Virus record (IMG/VR): IMGVR_UViG_3300047379_000427
Coordinates: 1 to 23,598 of that record
DNA: 23,598 nucleotides
Direction: 5' to 3' (one strand)
From: a virus
The first letter of the stretch is position 1, and each line of letters starts with the position of its first letter. Both the position numbers and the translations under genes were made by a program. This document shows positions 6,773 to 14,810 of the stretch, piece after piece. The notes below the pieces were generated by a model. It ran no database searches and was not told the DNA's origin. It saw only the letters and a program-made list of their open reading frames with translations.

Positions 6773-6933
6773 CCATTGTAAGAGAACTTAAAAAGAGCTC
6801 GGATTTGGAACTTGGATTGGGCAACGCCGACATCAAGTGACCCCATTTCTTCAAAAGAGCTCGGTTCTCGAACATTAATGCAATGCTCATTAGAGGTTGC
6901 ACATTATAAACTTGCTTAATAAAGGAGAAAACT
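6773..6933 (+). promoter_or_regulatory. Long 5' leader of hsp20, possible RNA thermometer
   Basis: About 160 nt of non-coding leader in a genome that otherwise hardly wastes a base. It contains a 12-nt direct repeat (AAAAGAGCTCGG at 6791 and 6853). Just before the gene, TTGCT (6912-6916) can pair with the Shine-Dalgarno AGGAG (6923-6927) across a 6-nt loop with one G opposite G. A U-U/C-G-C-U anti-Shine-Dalgarno with that unpaired G is the signature of ROSE thermometers in front of bacterial hsp20 genes. I did not fold the full leader, so this is a candidate only. Confidence 0.4.
6791..6864. repeat. 12-nt direct repeat in the hsp20 leader
   Basis: AAAAGAGCTCGG occurs at 6791-6802 and again at 6853-6864, 62 nt apart. 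GAGCTC in each is a palindrome. It may be an operator or part of a folded leader; function unknown. Confidence 0.7.
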
Positions 6934-7350
6934 ATGACTATCTATGACGATGTCTTCGGGAAATCATTCCCATTCGCAATCGGGTTCGACAGAACTCTAC
7001 AACTATTAGAACGTGCAGATACACATTCTAATGTAAACTATCCACCTTACAATATTGTAAAACACGATGCAGAAAACTTTGCAATCGAACTTGCAGTAGC
7101 TGGATTTGATAAGAAAGATATTTCAATCTCAAAAGAGAAAGAAGTTCTTGCAATTGAAGGTAAACAAAAGGATGGAGAGGAACTTGAGTATGTCCATAAA
7201 GGACTTGCATCACGTTCATTCAAAAGAACATTCACACTTGCAGACGATATAATCGTTAAAGGTGCAGACATGAAGAATGGTATTTTGAGTGTCAGTTTAG
7301 AGAGAATTGTGCCTGAAGAAGACAAACCTCAAGAAATAAAAATTTCTTAA
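6934..7350 (+). CDS. hsp20: Small heat-shock protein Hsp20 (IbpA-like)
   Basis: A 138-residue alpha-crystallin chaperone with an IbpA-like opening (MTIYDDVFGKSFPFAIGFDR). The alpha-crystallin domain covers about residues 38-128, with YNIVKHDAENFAIELAVAGF, the KEVLAIEGKQ strand, GLASRSFKRTFTLAD and the NGILSVSLER strand. The C-terminal I-x-I anchor is present (EIKIS), so it should form oligomers. A good Shine-Dalgarno (AAAGGAG) precedes the ATG. Hsp20 holds unfolded proteins and is common in T4-like marine phages, where a role in virion assembly or host stress is proposed. Tandem promoters and a long leader precede it. Confidence 0.93.
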   Translation: MTIYDDVFGKSFPFAIGFDRTLQLLERADTHSNVNYPPYNIVKHDAENFAIELAVAGFDKKDISISKEKEVLAIEGKQKDGEELEYVHKGLASRSFKRTFTLADDIIVKGADMKNGILSVSLERIVPEEDKPQEIKIS

Positions 7351-7357
7351 AACCCTC

Positions 7358-7386
7358 TTACAGATACACCTGTTATGTTGTATAAT
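7358..7386 (+). promoter_or_regulatory. Possible sigma70-type promoter of the peroxiredoxin gene
   Basis: Perfect TATAAT (7381-7386), 17 nt after a weak -35 (TTACAG). The -10 lies in the loop of the hairpin annotated at 7362-7400, so promoter and terminator overlap. AAAACCC stands just upstream, as at two other promoters in the window. Confidence 0.45.
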
Positions 7387-7400
7387 GGGTGTATCTTTTT
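7362..7400 (+). terminator. Hairpin plus T-run after hsp20
   Basis: A perfect 9-bp inverted repeat (AGATACACC at 7362-7370, GGTGTATCT at 7388-7396) with a 17-nt loop, followed by TTTTT. It fits a rho-independent terminator for hsp20, although the loop is long. A -10 box sits in the loop, so it may also act as an operator. Confidence 0.6.
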
Positions 7401-7417
7401 ATATTATGGAGAAAAAA

Positions 7418-7939
7418 ATGGAAGAAGTACATATGGGTCTGCCTTTAGTTGAAGGACAAGAAGTACCTAACGTAGACTTAACAATAAGAGTTGATGGTGA
7501 TTTCGTTCAACTAAACACAAAAGAACAATTTGCAAATAAAAGAGTAATACTATTTGCATTGCCTGGCGCATTCACACCAACATGTTCAACACAACAATTG
7601 CCTGGCTTTGAAGAAAAGTTTGCAGAGTTCCAAGAAAAAGGAATCGATGAGATATATTGTTTATCCGTAAACGATACATTCGTAATGAACTCGTGGTTTG
7701 AATCACAAAACATTACTAATATTTTTCCACTTCCCGATGGGAATGGAGAGTTCACTCATATGATTGGTGCAGAATGTAAAAAATCTAATTTAGGATTTGG
7801 ATACAGGTCTTGGAGATATGCATTAGTAATTAATGATGGCAAAGTAGAAAAAATATTCATAGAAGAAGGTTTTGGTGATAATGTCGAATCCGACCCTTAT
7901 GAAGTTTCCTCACCCGAGAATGTGCTAAATACATTGTAA
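7418..7939 (+). CDS. Prx5-type peroxiredoxin
   Basis: A 173-residue redoxin of the Prx5 / PrxII subfamily, which reduces hydrogen peroxide and organic peroxides. The peroxidatic cysteine is Cys56 in PGAFTPTCS; the catalytic Thr and Pro are in the same motif, and the conserved Arg is in GYRSWRYALVI. Other family signs are VNDTFVMNSW and the GEFTHMIG stretch. I start at ATG 7418 because GGAG lies 6 nt upstream; ATG 7406 would place that sequence inside the gene. The stop overlaps the methyltransferase start (TAATG). Electron donors would come from the host. Together with iscU and hsp20 it forms a stress-linked set. Confidence 0.92.
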   Translation: MEEVHMGLPLVEGQEVPNVDLTIRVDGDFVQLNTKEQFANKRVILFALPGAFTPTCSTQQLPGFEEKFAEFQEKGIDEIYCLSVNDTFVMNSWFESQNITNIFPLPDGNGEFTHMIGAECKKSNLGFGYRSWRYALVINDGKVEKIFIEEGFGDNVESDPYEVSSPENVLNTL

Positions 7940-9180
7940 TGAACGATTATTTCAGATATACTCTTAAAGACTTAGAAGAAAACTCTGCACAAAAGAAGTT
8001 TAACTATATAACTTTTTTTGCTGGTGGTGGAGGTTCTTCTTGTGCTTACAAACTCGAAGGTGGAGACTGTAGATATATGAATGAGTTTCAACAACTACAT
8101 GTTGATACCTACCTTCAAAACTTTCCCAATACAATTCATGAATGCAAAGACATTAAAGAAGTTACGGGTAAGGGTATTATGGAACTTAGTGGACTTAAAG
8201 TTGGAGAGATAGATATCTTAGATGCAAGTCCTCCATGTCCACCATTCTCTATGGCAGGTTCTAAACGTGAAGGTTGGAACAAGGAAAAAATTGCATACGG
8301 AATGAAACAAACTAACATTGAAGATTTGACTTGGGAAGTAATTAGAATTACTGGAGAACTTAAACCCAAAGTTGTCATATGTGAAAATGTAAAAGGTCTT
8401 ACAATGGATTATGCAAAAGACCATCTAATCAGAATGATTCAAGACTTTGAAGCAGAAGGTTATTCTGCAGTCTATAAAGTTATGAAAGGACAAGAACATG
8501 GAGTCCCACAAAAAAGGGAAAGAACTTTCATACTTGCAGTTCGTAATGATGTGTTAGATAAAATAGGAATGCCATGGATGGTATTAGGAAGTGTTTTTCC
8601 CGAACCATCTGATAAAGAATGGACTGTAAGAGATGCAATCGAAGACCTACAAGATGATGAAGAGAATATAGTAGATGCAACTTACTTAGAAGAAGCAATG
8701 AGAACATCTTCTAAAGCACATTGGGTATTTGGATTTGATACTCATCCCGACTTTCCAAACTCTGGCCCATGTTTAGGAATGAGAGGAATCAATGACAGAA
8801 ATAGAGTTATAAGTATTGGGGATGATATAGTTGGCCCATGGTTCAAAACACAAATCAAAAATGGAATCATAGACCCCGAAGATGAGAAACACTCATACTA
8901 CATGTCAAGAATAGTTCCGTGGGAACAAGCAGCCCATTCGTTGACTGAACAAGGTTGTCAACCAAAATTTATGGGTGGTAATCATTTCCATCCAAGTGGA
9001 GAAAGAATATATACTCCAAAAGAACTACAAAGAATTATGACGTTACCCGATGATTATAAATCAACTGGAGACTATAATGATAAAGGTGCAAGGATAGGAT
9101 TAATGGTTGCACCCTTATGCTTAAGGACACTTGTAGAAAGTGTTAATACAAATATATTGGAGAAGTACAATGTCAATTAG
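7939..9180 (+). CDS. C5-cytosine DNA methyltransferase
   Basis: A 413-residue enzyme that transfers a methyl group from S-adenosylmethionine to carbon 5 of cytosine. Motif I is FFAGGGGSS (26-34), motif IV is SPPCPPFS with catalytic Cys100, motif VI is CENV (149-151), motif VIII is QKRERTF (191-197), and the C-terminal motif IX/X region includes IYTPKELQRIMTLPDDY and GLMVAPLCLRTL. The target-recognition region lies about 225-345. There is no restriction endonuclease beside it. The 11-nt overlap with a TET/JBP-like dioxygenase suggests that its product, 5-methylcytosine, is the substrate of that enzyme. The recognition sequence cannot be read from the protein. Confidence 0.93.
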   Translation: MNDYFRYTLKDLEENSAQKKFNYITFFAGGGGSSCAYKLEGGDCRYMNEFQQLHVDTYLQNFPNTIHECKDIKEVTGKGIMELSGLKVGEIDILDASPPCPPFSMAGSKREGWNKEKIAYGMKQTNIEDLTWEVIRITGELKPKVVICENVKGLTMDYAKDHLIRMIQDFEAEGYSAVYKVMKGQEHGVPQKRERTFILAVRNDVLDKIGMPWMVLGSVFPEPSDKEWTVRDAIEDLQDDEENIVDATYLEEAMRTSSKAHWVFGFDTHPDFPNSGPCLGMRGINDRNRVISIGDDIVGPWFKTQIKNGIIDPEDEKHSYYMSRIVPWEQAAHSLTEQGCQPKFMGGNHFHPSGERIYTPKELQRIMTLPDDYKSTGDYNDKGARIGLMVAPLCLRTLVESVNTNILEKYNVN

Positions 9181-10183
9181 AACACACACCCCAAAGGTTG
9201 ACCATGGTTTTGCATGGACTAAAGAAAAATACAATGGACAGTGGTTAGATGGAAGTGAGATTACTGATTTGGTTTCTACTGTAGGAACAACAGATGAGTT
9301 AACTAAAATCTATAAACCAGTATCAACTCTCGGAGAAGAACCACCATTACTAGCATGTATTGTTAAAGGTGTTTACAAAGGTAAACAGTTAGAAGAACTT
9401 AGAGAAACAGTTCAATCTATAGAAGAAGTATCTACACTTCGTGCAAATGCAGCTGGCCCTATAGACCATGAAGAAATGAAAAGGAAAGGTTTGATTGAAG
9501 GTGTTCATTATAAAATGAGAACTGCAAACTCATATTATCCAATAAAGAAAAATGGTCAGTTTAATCGTATTGCAGAAGCAAATCCTATCCATTCTATTTT
9601 TATGGGTCATAAGAGAGGAAGATTTACAGGAATGATTGGACTAAGTGGTTGGTCTAAACTTGCAAGAAACAAAGAGAAATGGGAGAAGATGCAAGACATA
9701 GCATTACTAAATGAGGTTGCACTAAAGAAAGGTGCGCCAGAGGTATGGCAAAAACAAAGAGAGTTTTGTGATGAATGTGTTGAATCACAATACACATTAA
9801 AAGGAGCTCCCTTTACTTCTATATCTGCAAACAAATATTCTTATGTAGAAGGTGCAGGAAAAATGTCTGCACATGTCGATGGTGATGATTTAGATTTTGG
9901 TATGACAACCATGTGTGTATTCCGTTGTGGAGATTACAAAGGTGCATACTTATCATTCCCGAGATATGGAATAGGAATTGATGCTGACGATGGTGATGTA
10001 ATTATTGCAGACTCAAATGAAATACATGGAGTTACCCAAATAGAAGGAACAGGTGTTAGACATACTTGTGTTGCATATTGTGGAAGTGATGTTGCAACAA
10101 AAGGTGTAAGAGGTAAAACAGAGAATCCTATCGGGCATCATCATAGAGACAAACACGGTAATCTAGATACATTCTTCAGTTAA
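9170..10183 (+). CDS. TET/JBP-like 2-oxoglutarate Fe(II) dioxygenase
   Basis: A 337-residue protein starting at ATG 9170, with GGAG 7 nt upstream. It shows the iron and 2-oxoglutarate signature of the TET/JBP family: His235-x-Asp237 (SAHVDGDD), distal His286 (SNEIHGVTQ) and Arg297 (GVRHTC). The spacing Asp-49-His-11-Arg is close to that of Naegleria Tet1. The conserved strands between are MCVFRCGDYKGAYLSFPRYG and DDGDVIIAD. The N-terminal 150 residues have no assignment. Phage TET-like enzymes next to a C5-methyltransferase oxidise 5-methylcytosine to 5-hydroxymethylcytosine, which may then be decorated. No glycosyltransferase is in the window, so the final product here is open. The C-terminus is His-rich (GHHHRDKHG). 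Confidence 0.83.
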   Translation: MSIRTHTPKVDHGFAWTKEKYNGQWLDGSEITDLVSTVGTTDELTKIYKPVSTLGEEPPLLACIVKGVYKGKQLEELRETVQSIEEVSTLRANAAGPIDHEEMKRKGLIEGVHYKMRTANSYYPIKKNGQFNRIAEANPIHSIFMGHKRGRFTGMIGLSGWSKLARNKEKWEKMQDIALLNEVALKKGAPEVWQKQREFCDECVESQYTLKGAPFTSISANKYSYVEGAGKMSAHVDGDDLDFGMTTMCVFRCGDYKGAYLSFPRYGIGIDADDGDVIIADSNEIHGVTQIEGTGVRHTCVAYCGSDVATKGVRGKTENPIGHHHRDKHGNLDTFFS

Positions 10184-10184
10184 A

Positions 10185-10508
10185 ATGACTGAACTATTTA
10201 ACAGTAAAGTTTACAGAGTTGTAGAAAATCCTCATCAAGATGATGCAGGGATAGAACTAACTGGAGGTGAATGGGACGGTTTAGTTTATCAATATGGTAA
10301 GGTTCATATGGAGGACGGTAAACCACACTTAAACTTTGAAAGAACCATAAGAAGATTACCAAACGGAGTTGAAAACTCAGAAGAAGCACTTACAGATTTA
10401 CTAAATAATAAGGAATTAAATACACTCATGGGTGATATTCTAGTCGAAGTCATGCAGGAACAAATAAGGAAAGAGAATGAACAAAGAGATATTGAAAGAA
10501 CAGATTAA
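10185..10508 (+). CDS. Conserved phage protein, function unknown
   Basis: A 107-residue acidic protein starting 2 nt after the dioxygenase stop. The centre (YQYGKVHMEDGKPHLNFE) and the end (MGDILVEVMQEQI) resemble a short protein often seen in T4-like cyanophages, with no known role. No membrane helix or catalytic motif. It overlaps the lysozyme gene by 32 nt. Confidence 0.7.
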   Translation: MTELFNSKVYRVVENPHQDDAGIELTGGEWDGLVYQYGKVHMEDGKPHLNFERTIRRLPNGVENSEEALTDLLNNKELNTLMGDILVEVMQEQIRKENEQRDIERTD

Positions 10509-10935
10509 GAGACATGAGGGAGAAGTCCTCGAAATTTACGAAGACTCATTAGGATACTTAACTTTTGGAGTGGGCCACTTGATTAAAGATAGTGATGATG
10601 AACATGGTCTACCAGTTGGAACACCAGTTTCACAAGAAAGAGTAGATGATGTTTATGAATACGATTTTGATAAGCACGTAGAAGAAACCATTCATGTATT
10701 TGAATCAAAAGGTGGAGAAGATTTCTATGCACTACCCGAAGACATTCAACACGTTTTAGTTAACATGACATTTAACTTAGGTGGAACAAGATTCAGTAAG
10801 TTTAATAACATGTGGAAAGGTGTTGTTTCATGTGACTGGGAAAAGGTTGCAGTTGAAATGGAAGATTCTAAATGGTTCGGACAGGTAGGAAGACGAAGTG
10901 TTGAACTACAAGAGATGGTAAGAAACTGTGGATAA
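10477..10935 (+). CDS. e: T4-type lysozyme (glycoside hydrolase 24)
   Basis: A 152-residue endolysin that cleaves peptidoglycan glycan strands; T4 lysozyme has 164 residues. The catalytic triad has exact T4 spacing: Glu14 (RHEG), Asp23 (YEDSLG) and Thr29 (YLTFGVGHL), matching T4 Glu11, Asp20 and Thr26. The second lobe carries LVNMTFNLGG and FSKFNNMW. No signal peptide, so it needs a holin or is part of a baseplate; its size favours the free endolysin. The gene symbol is by analogy with T4 gene e. Confidence 0.92.
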   Translation: MNKEILKEQIKRHEGEVLEIYEDSLGYLTFGVGHLIKDSDDEHGLPVGTPVSQERVDDVYEYDFDKHVEETIHVFESKGGEDFYALPEDIQHVLVNMTFNLGGTRFSKFNNMWKGVVSCDWEKVAVEMEDSKWFGQVGRRSVELQEMVRNCG

Positions 10936-11200
10936 TATTAAAGCAGTAAAATTGATTGGTGGTGATATAATCATGGGTCAAATTAAGTCAGACTTTTTAG
11001 GTAATATAACTATTACAGAACCACAACAATGTGTTATCAGTGTTGATGAAGGTAGAATGGAAGTATTACTTGCTGACTGGATTCCATTTTCAATGAAATA
11101 TGAATTTAAACTTAACAGAAAAAACATAATTACAATGTTTGATGTCAAACCCCAACTACTTACAAACTATAAAGTAGGAACAGGTAATAACAAAAGATGA
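10928..11200 (+). CDS. LSm-like small beta-barrel protein
   Basis: A 90-residue protein that begins with GTG 10928 inside the lysozyme end. The pattern (AVKLIGGDIIMGQIKSD, TITEPQQCVI, LADWIPFSMKYEFKLNRKNI) resembles an Sm-like family frequent in T4-like marine phages: a 'GG/SGD-I-I' first strand pair, a 'P' strand and a 'W-I-P-F/L' strand. Sm proteins form RNA-binding rings; a role in phage RNA handling is guessed. Its start overlaps the lysozyme by 8 nt. Confidence 0.6.
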   Translation: MDNIKAVKLIGGDIIMGQIKSDFLGNITITEPQQCVISVDEGRMEVLLADWIPFSMKYEFKLNRKNIITMFDVKPQLLTNYKVGTGNNKR

Positions 11201-11430
11201 TAGATTTTTTATCAGAAAATAGAACTAACTTTCTTGCTCTAATAGATGAGACTGAAGACTTGGATTATGTAAATTTACAACTACAACATTTTTTAAACAG
11301 ATGTGATGATATCGATATCTCATCAGATTCAGATTTAGTATCTGCATATAATACAATAAAAACAGAACTAGGAACAAGAGGTATCACACATACACCTATA
11401 GAAACCCCAACACCAGCAGCAACATTATGA
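11197..11430 (+). CDS. 77-aa protein of unknown function
   Basis: An acidic, mostly helical protein (DETEDLDYVNLQLQHFLNRCDD) with a Pro/Thr-rich end (HTPIETPTPAATL). It starts at an ATGA overlap and its end overlaps the next start, so it is co-translated with its neighbours. No family recognised. Confidence 0.65.
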   Translation: MIDFLSENRTNFLALIDETEDLDYVNLQLQHFLNRCDDIDISSDSDLVSAYNTIKTELGTRGITHTPIETPTPAATL

Positions 11431-11657
11431 GTAGAGAAACATTATTAAAAGCATTACAATCACAATATCAAGGTCAAATGGATATTGCAATGGCAAACAT
11501 CAAAGTTTATCAAAACAATCCTGCAGGTATCGGAGAACATCCCGATGTTGCAGAAGCACTTGATACTCAAGTAGAAAAATATGCAACTGCAAAAGAAAAG
11601 TACGATGCAGTCCAAAGTATTTTAAATCAAAAACCCCAAACTACATTGACAGAATAG
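11427..11657 (+). CDS. 76-aa conserved phage protein, unknown
   Basis: A helical protein (LLKALQSQYQGQMDIAMANI) with the motif NNPAGIGEHPDVAEALDTQ, which I recall from small proteins near replication genes in T4-like cyanophages. The second half predicts a coiled coil (DTQVEKYATAKEKYDAVQSI). Function unknown. Its end carries the -35 box of the polymerase promoter. Confidence 0.7.
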   Translation: MSRETLLKALQSQYQGQMDIAMANIKVYQNNPAGIGEHPDVAEALDTQVEKYATAKEKYDAVQSILNQKPQTTLTE

Positions 11658-11674
11658 TATCCGTATAGTATAAT
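11646..11674 (+). promoter_or_regulatory. Consensus sigma70 promoter of the DNA polymerase
   Basis: Perfect TTGACA (11646-11651), 17 nt spacer and perfect TATAAT (11669-11674). The polymerase ATG is 7 nt after the last T, where transcription should begin, and there is no Shine-Dalgarno, so the mRNA may be leaderless. Confidence 0.85.
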
Positions 11675-11680
11675 TACTAC

Positions 11681-14197
11681 ATGGATTTCTACACTAATGT
11701 CTGCAGAACCCGTGACAAAATTCTAGTCACTGGATATCAAGGAAACAAAAAACAAAAACTATCTGTATCTTACAGACCTAAACACTTTGTCCAATCTAAG
11801 AAAGGGGATACTGCTTACAGGTCTTTAGACGGTAGACCACTTGAAGTTGTCGAACTTAACTCAATGGGTGGTGCAAGAAAGTTTAGAGAACAGTATGCAG
11901 GAACACAAGGATTTGATATCCATGGGTATGACAGATACATCTACACCTATATTGCAGACAAGTGGCCAACAGAAGTTGAATGGGATTATACCAAAGTAAA
12001 AATTGCAACACTTGACATTGAGTGTGAATCAGAAAATGGATTTCCCGAACCAACCATTGCACAAGAAAAGGTCAATGCAATAACAATCAAACCATTCAGA
12101 CACAATGCACATACATTTGGTATTGGTCGTTGGGATGAATGTCCTAGCAATGTTGTTTACTATGAATGTAAAGACGAGGCACACTTACTAGAAGAGTTTA
12201 TCAAACACTGGAGAAAGGCATCCTATGATATCATTACTGGTTGGAATGTAGATTCGTTTGATATCACATATCTCTGTAATCGTATTGATAGATTGTTTGG
12301 AGAAGACCAACACAAAAGATTATCACCTTGGAATATGTCTGATTTTAGAGAGTTCACTTCCTATGGATATCAGAAGAATCAGAAATACACTTTGTATGGA
12401 ATCAATGTTATTGATTACATGGAGTTGTATCAGAAGAGAACTTTCGTCAATCAAGAATCATATTCATTGAATCACATTTCCCATGTTGAATTGGGTAAAG
12501 CAAAACTAGATTACTCGGAACATGGTTCACTACATGGACTTTACAAGAATGATTATTCTAAGTACCTTGCATATAATGTGCAGGATGTTGTTCTCGTAGA
12601 AGACTTAGAAGAAAAACTTGGACTACTAGAATTGACTATGACGATGTCATATGATGCCAAGTGTAATTACTCTGATACTTTTGGAATGGTAAAATACTGG
12701 GAAACTATTATATACAACTTCCTTAAGAAACAAAACATCCAAACACCACCACAAAAATTAAAACAAACCAAGACACATTCTATTGTCGGTGCATATGTCA
12801 AAGAACCTATTGTAGGGAAACATGATTGGGTAATGTCATTTGACTTAAACTCACTCTATCCACATTTAATCATGCAGTTCAACATATCACCCGAGACAAT
12901 AATCAAAGGTGGTCAGAGAATGGATGTAACCATTCAGAATATGCTTGATGGTGAATCAGACTTATCCCAACTTAAGAAGTCCAACAGAACAGTTGCACCT
13001 AATGGAGTAATGTTCAAACGTGACAAACAAGGATTCCTTCCCGAACTCATGGAAACATTTTATGATGAACGTAAGATGTGGAAGAAGAAGATGATTGAGT
13101 ATCAGATTGAAAAGGAATCATGTAAAGAACCTAAACGAAAAAAAGAATTAGAGAGTCTCATCAAACGTGCATACAATAATCAACAGGTAAGAAAGATTGC
13201 ACTTAACTCTGCATATGGGGCTCTTGCAAATCAATACTTTGCATTCTTTGACCCAAACCTTGCAGAAGCAATTACCATGTCGGGTCAGTTAGTTATTAAG
13301 GTTGCAGAGAAAACAATAAACAATTGGATGAACAATGTCCTTAAAACAGAAGACGAAGATTATGTAATTGCAATGGATACCGACTCAGTTTACATTACTT
13401 TTGATAAACTAGTGTCACAAGTGTTTCCCGAAAATACGGATAAGGACAAAATTATCAACTTTCTTGACACTATAGGAAGGGAGAAAGTAGAGGGCATATT
13501 ATCCAAAGGGTATGATGAACTTGCAGATTATACTAATGCATTCCAACAGAAGATGGAAATGGGACGTGAGGTAATTGCAGATAGAGGTATTTGGACTGCA
13601 AAGAAAAGATACATTCTAAATGTATTTGACTCTGAAGGTGTTAGGTTTGAAGAACCTAAATTGAAAATGATGGGTATTGAAACTGCAAAATCATCTACAC
13701 CCGAATGGGTCAGAGGCAGACTTACAGATGCATTCAAAGTTGTTATGAATGGAACTGAACAAGAACTATGGGATTTCGTAGAGACTGCACGAAAGGATTT
13801 TAGAAACCTTCCAGTTGAGAAGATGAGTTCACCGAGAGGTTGTAATAACCTTGAACAATATTCAGACCCAACATCTATTTACTCTAAGGGAACACCCATA
13901 CACGTAAGAGGTGCTTTACTTTACAACCACCAACTTAAGAAACTAAACATAGATAAACGATACGAGAACATCCGAAGTGGAAACAAAATTCTCTTTACCT
14001 ATCTCAAACTACCCAACAAGATGAATGAGAATGTAATATCATACTCAAATGTTCTACCAAAAGAGTTTGACTTACAGAATTATATTGATTACGACAAACA
14101 GTTTGATAAATCATTCATAGAACCATTAAATGCAGTTATCAGCAAAATTGGTTGGAATGTTGAACCAGTGGCATCCTTAGATTCCTTTTTCGGATAA
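11681..14197 (+). CDS. 43: Family B DNA polymerase (gp43)
   Basis: An 838-residue replicative polymerase with both active sites intact. Exonuclease motifs: Exo I with Asp112 and Glu114 (TLDIECE), Exo II with Asp191 (GWNVDSFD) and Exo III (YNVQDVVLVEDL). Polymerase motifs: A with Asp388 (SFDLNSLYPH), B (KIALNSAYGALAN) and C with Asp566-Thr-Asp568 (AMDTDSVYI). T4 gp43 has 898 residues, so this is a compact version. The C-terminus LDSFFG resembles a sliding-clamp-binding tail. It starts a new unit with a strong promoter, apparently without a leader. Confidence 0.97.
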   Translation: MDFYTNVCRTRDKILVTGYQGNKKQKLSVSYRPKHFVQSKKGDTAYRSLDGRPLEVVELNSMGGARKFREQYAGTQGFDIHGYDRYIYTYIADKWPTEVEWDYTKVKIATLDIECESENGFPEPTIAQEKVNAITIKPFRHNAHTFGIGRWDECPSNVVYYECKDEAHLLEEFIKHWRKASYDIITGWNVDSFDITYLCNRIDRLFGEDQHKRLSPWNMSDFREFTSYGYQKNQKYTLYGINVIDYMELYQKRTFVNQESYSLNHISHVELGKAKLDYSEHGSLHGLYKNDYSKYLAYNVQDVVLVEDLEEKLGLLELTMTMSYDAKCNYSDTFGMVKYWETIIYNFLKKQNIQTPPQKLKQTKTHSIVGAYVKEPIVGKHDWVMSFDLNSLYPHLIMQFNISPETIIKGGQRMDVTIQNMLDGESDLSQLKKSNRTVAPNGVMFKRDKQGFLPELMETFYDERKMWKKKMIEYQIEKESCKEPKRKKELESLIKRAYNNQQVRKIALNSAYGALANQYFAFFDPNLAEAITMSGQLVIKVAEKTINNWMNNVLKTEDEDYVIAMDTDSVYITFDKLVSQVFPENTDKDKIINFLDTIGREKVEGILSKGYDELADYTNAFQQKMEMGREVIADRGIWTAKKRYILNVFDSEGVRFEEPKLKMMGIETAKSSTPEWVRGRLTDAFKVVMNGTEQELWDFVETARKDFRNLPVEKMSSPRGCNNLEQYSDPTSIYSKGTPIHVRGALLYNHQLKKLNIDKRYENIRSGNKILFTYLKLPNKMNENVISYSNVLPKEFDLQNYIDYDKQFDKSFIEPLNAVISKIGWNVEPVASLDSFFG

Positions 14198-14199
14198 AT

Positions 14200-14649
14200 A
14201 TGACTATGTATCAGTATAAAGTATCAGTAGTGAAAGTAGTAGACGGCGACACCCTTGATGTAGACATCGATTTAGGTTTTGGTATGTCTTACAAAAAACA
14301 AAGAGTTCGTATGATGGGAATTGATACGCCAGAATCTAGAACTAGAGATAAGGTAGAAAAACTCTTTGGTAAAGCATCTAAAAAACACTTAAAGAAACTA
14401 TTAGAAAGTGCAGAGTCTATTTCTCTTATTTCACATGATAAGGGTAAGTTCGGAAGAATCCTTGGTGAAATCTATATTCATAACGATGATGCTGAACTCA
14501 ATGTTAATCAGAAAATGATTGATGATTGTCATGCAGTTCCTTACACTGGAGAAAATAAAGACTTAGTCGAACAACAACACATGGATAACAGAAAGGTCGT
14601 TATGGAGACTGGATATGTGACCCAAGAACAAATAGATAAAGTATCATGA
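14200..14649 (+). CDS. SNase-like (thermonuclease) nuclease
   Basis: A 149-residue protein of the staphylococcal nuclease family. Calcium and catalytic positions are visible: Asp15 and Asp17 (VVDGDTLDV), Arg35/Arg37 (QRVRMMG), Asp42 and Glu45 (IDTPES), and Arg86 (KFGRILGE). No signal peptide, so it acts inside the cell. It begins 2 nt after gp43; ATG 14200 and ATG 14206 are both possible starts. It may degrade host nucleic acid or process phage DNA. The last codons overlap the next gene (ATGA). Confidence 0.88.
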   Translation: MTMYQYKVSVVKVVDGDTLDVDIDLGFGMSYKKQRVRMMGIDTPESRTRDKVEKLFGKASKKHLKKLLESAESISLISHDKGKFGRILGEIYIHNDDAELNVNQKMIDDCHAVPYTGENKDLVEQQHMDNRKVVMETGYVTQEQIDKVS

Positions 14650-14801
14650 TGACTTTGGATGCATTAGACTGCTTTTACATACTCTCAATAGTTTTTGGAT
14701 TTACATTTATCATGTTCATGGAAGTGCAAATCAAACAAATCAAAACTATGATGGAAGAACATATTAAGTTTGACTGCATAGAAGACCACAAAAAAAACTA
14801 A
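14646..14801 (+). CDS. 51-aa small membrane protein
   Basis: A 51-codon gene starting at an ATGA overlap. Residues about 8-25 (DCFYILSIVFGFTFIMFM) form one membrane helix, followed by a helical polar tail (EVQIKQIKTMMEEHIKFD). It could be a holin-like or accessory protein, but the sequence does not decide. No family recognised. Confidence 0.55.
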   Translation: MMTLDALDCFYILSIVFGFTFIMFMEVQIKQIKTMMEEHIKFDCIEDHKKN

Positions 14802-14810
14802 AAAACCCTA

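Noticed and set aside
6862-6876. GGTTCTCGAAC, which looks like a tRNA T-loop
   Set aside because: No acceptor stem, D-arm or anticodon arm can be placed around it; no tRNA is supported.
12258-12470. A 70-codon + strand frame inside the DNA polymerase
   Set aside because: Lies wholly within the exonuclease domain of gp43 in another frame with no ribosome-binding site.
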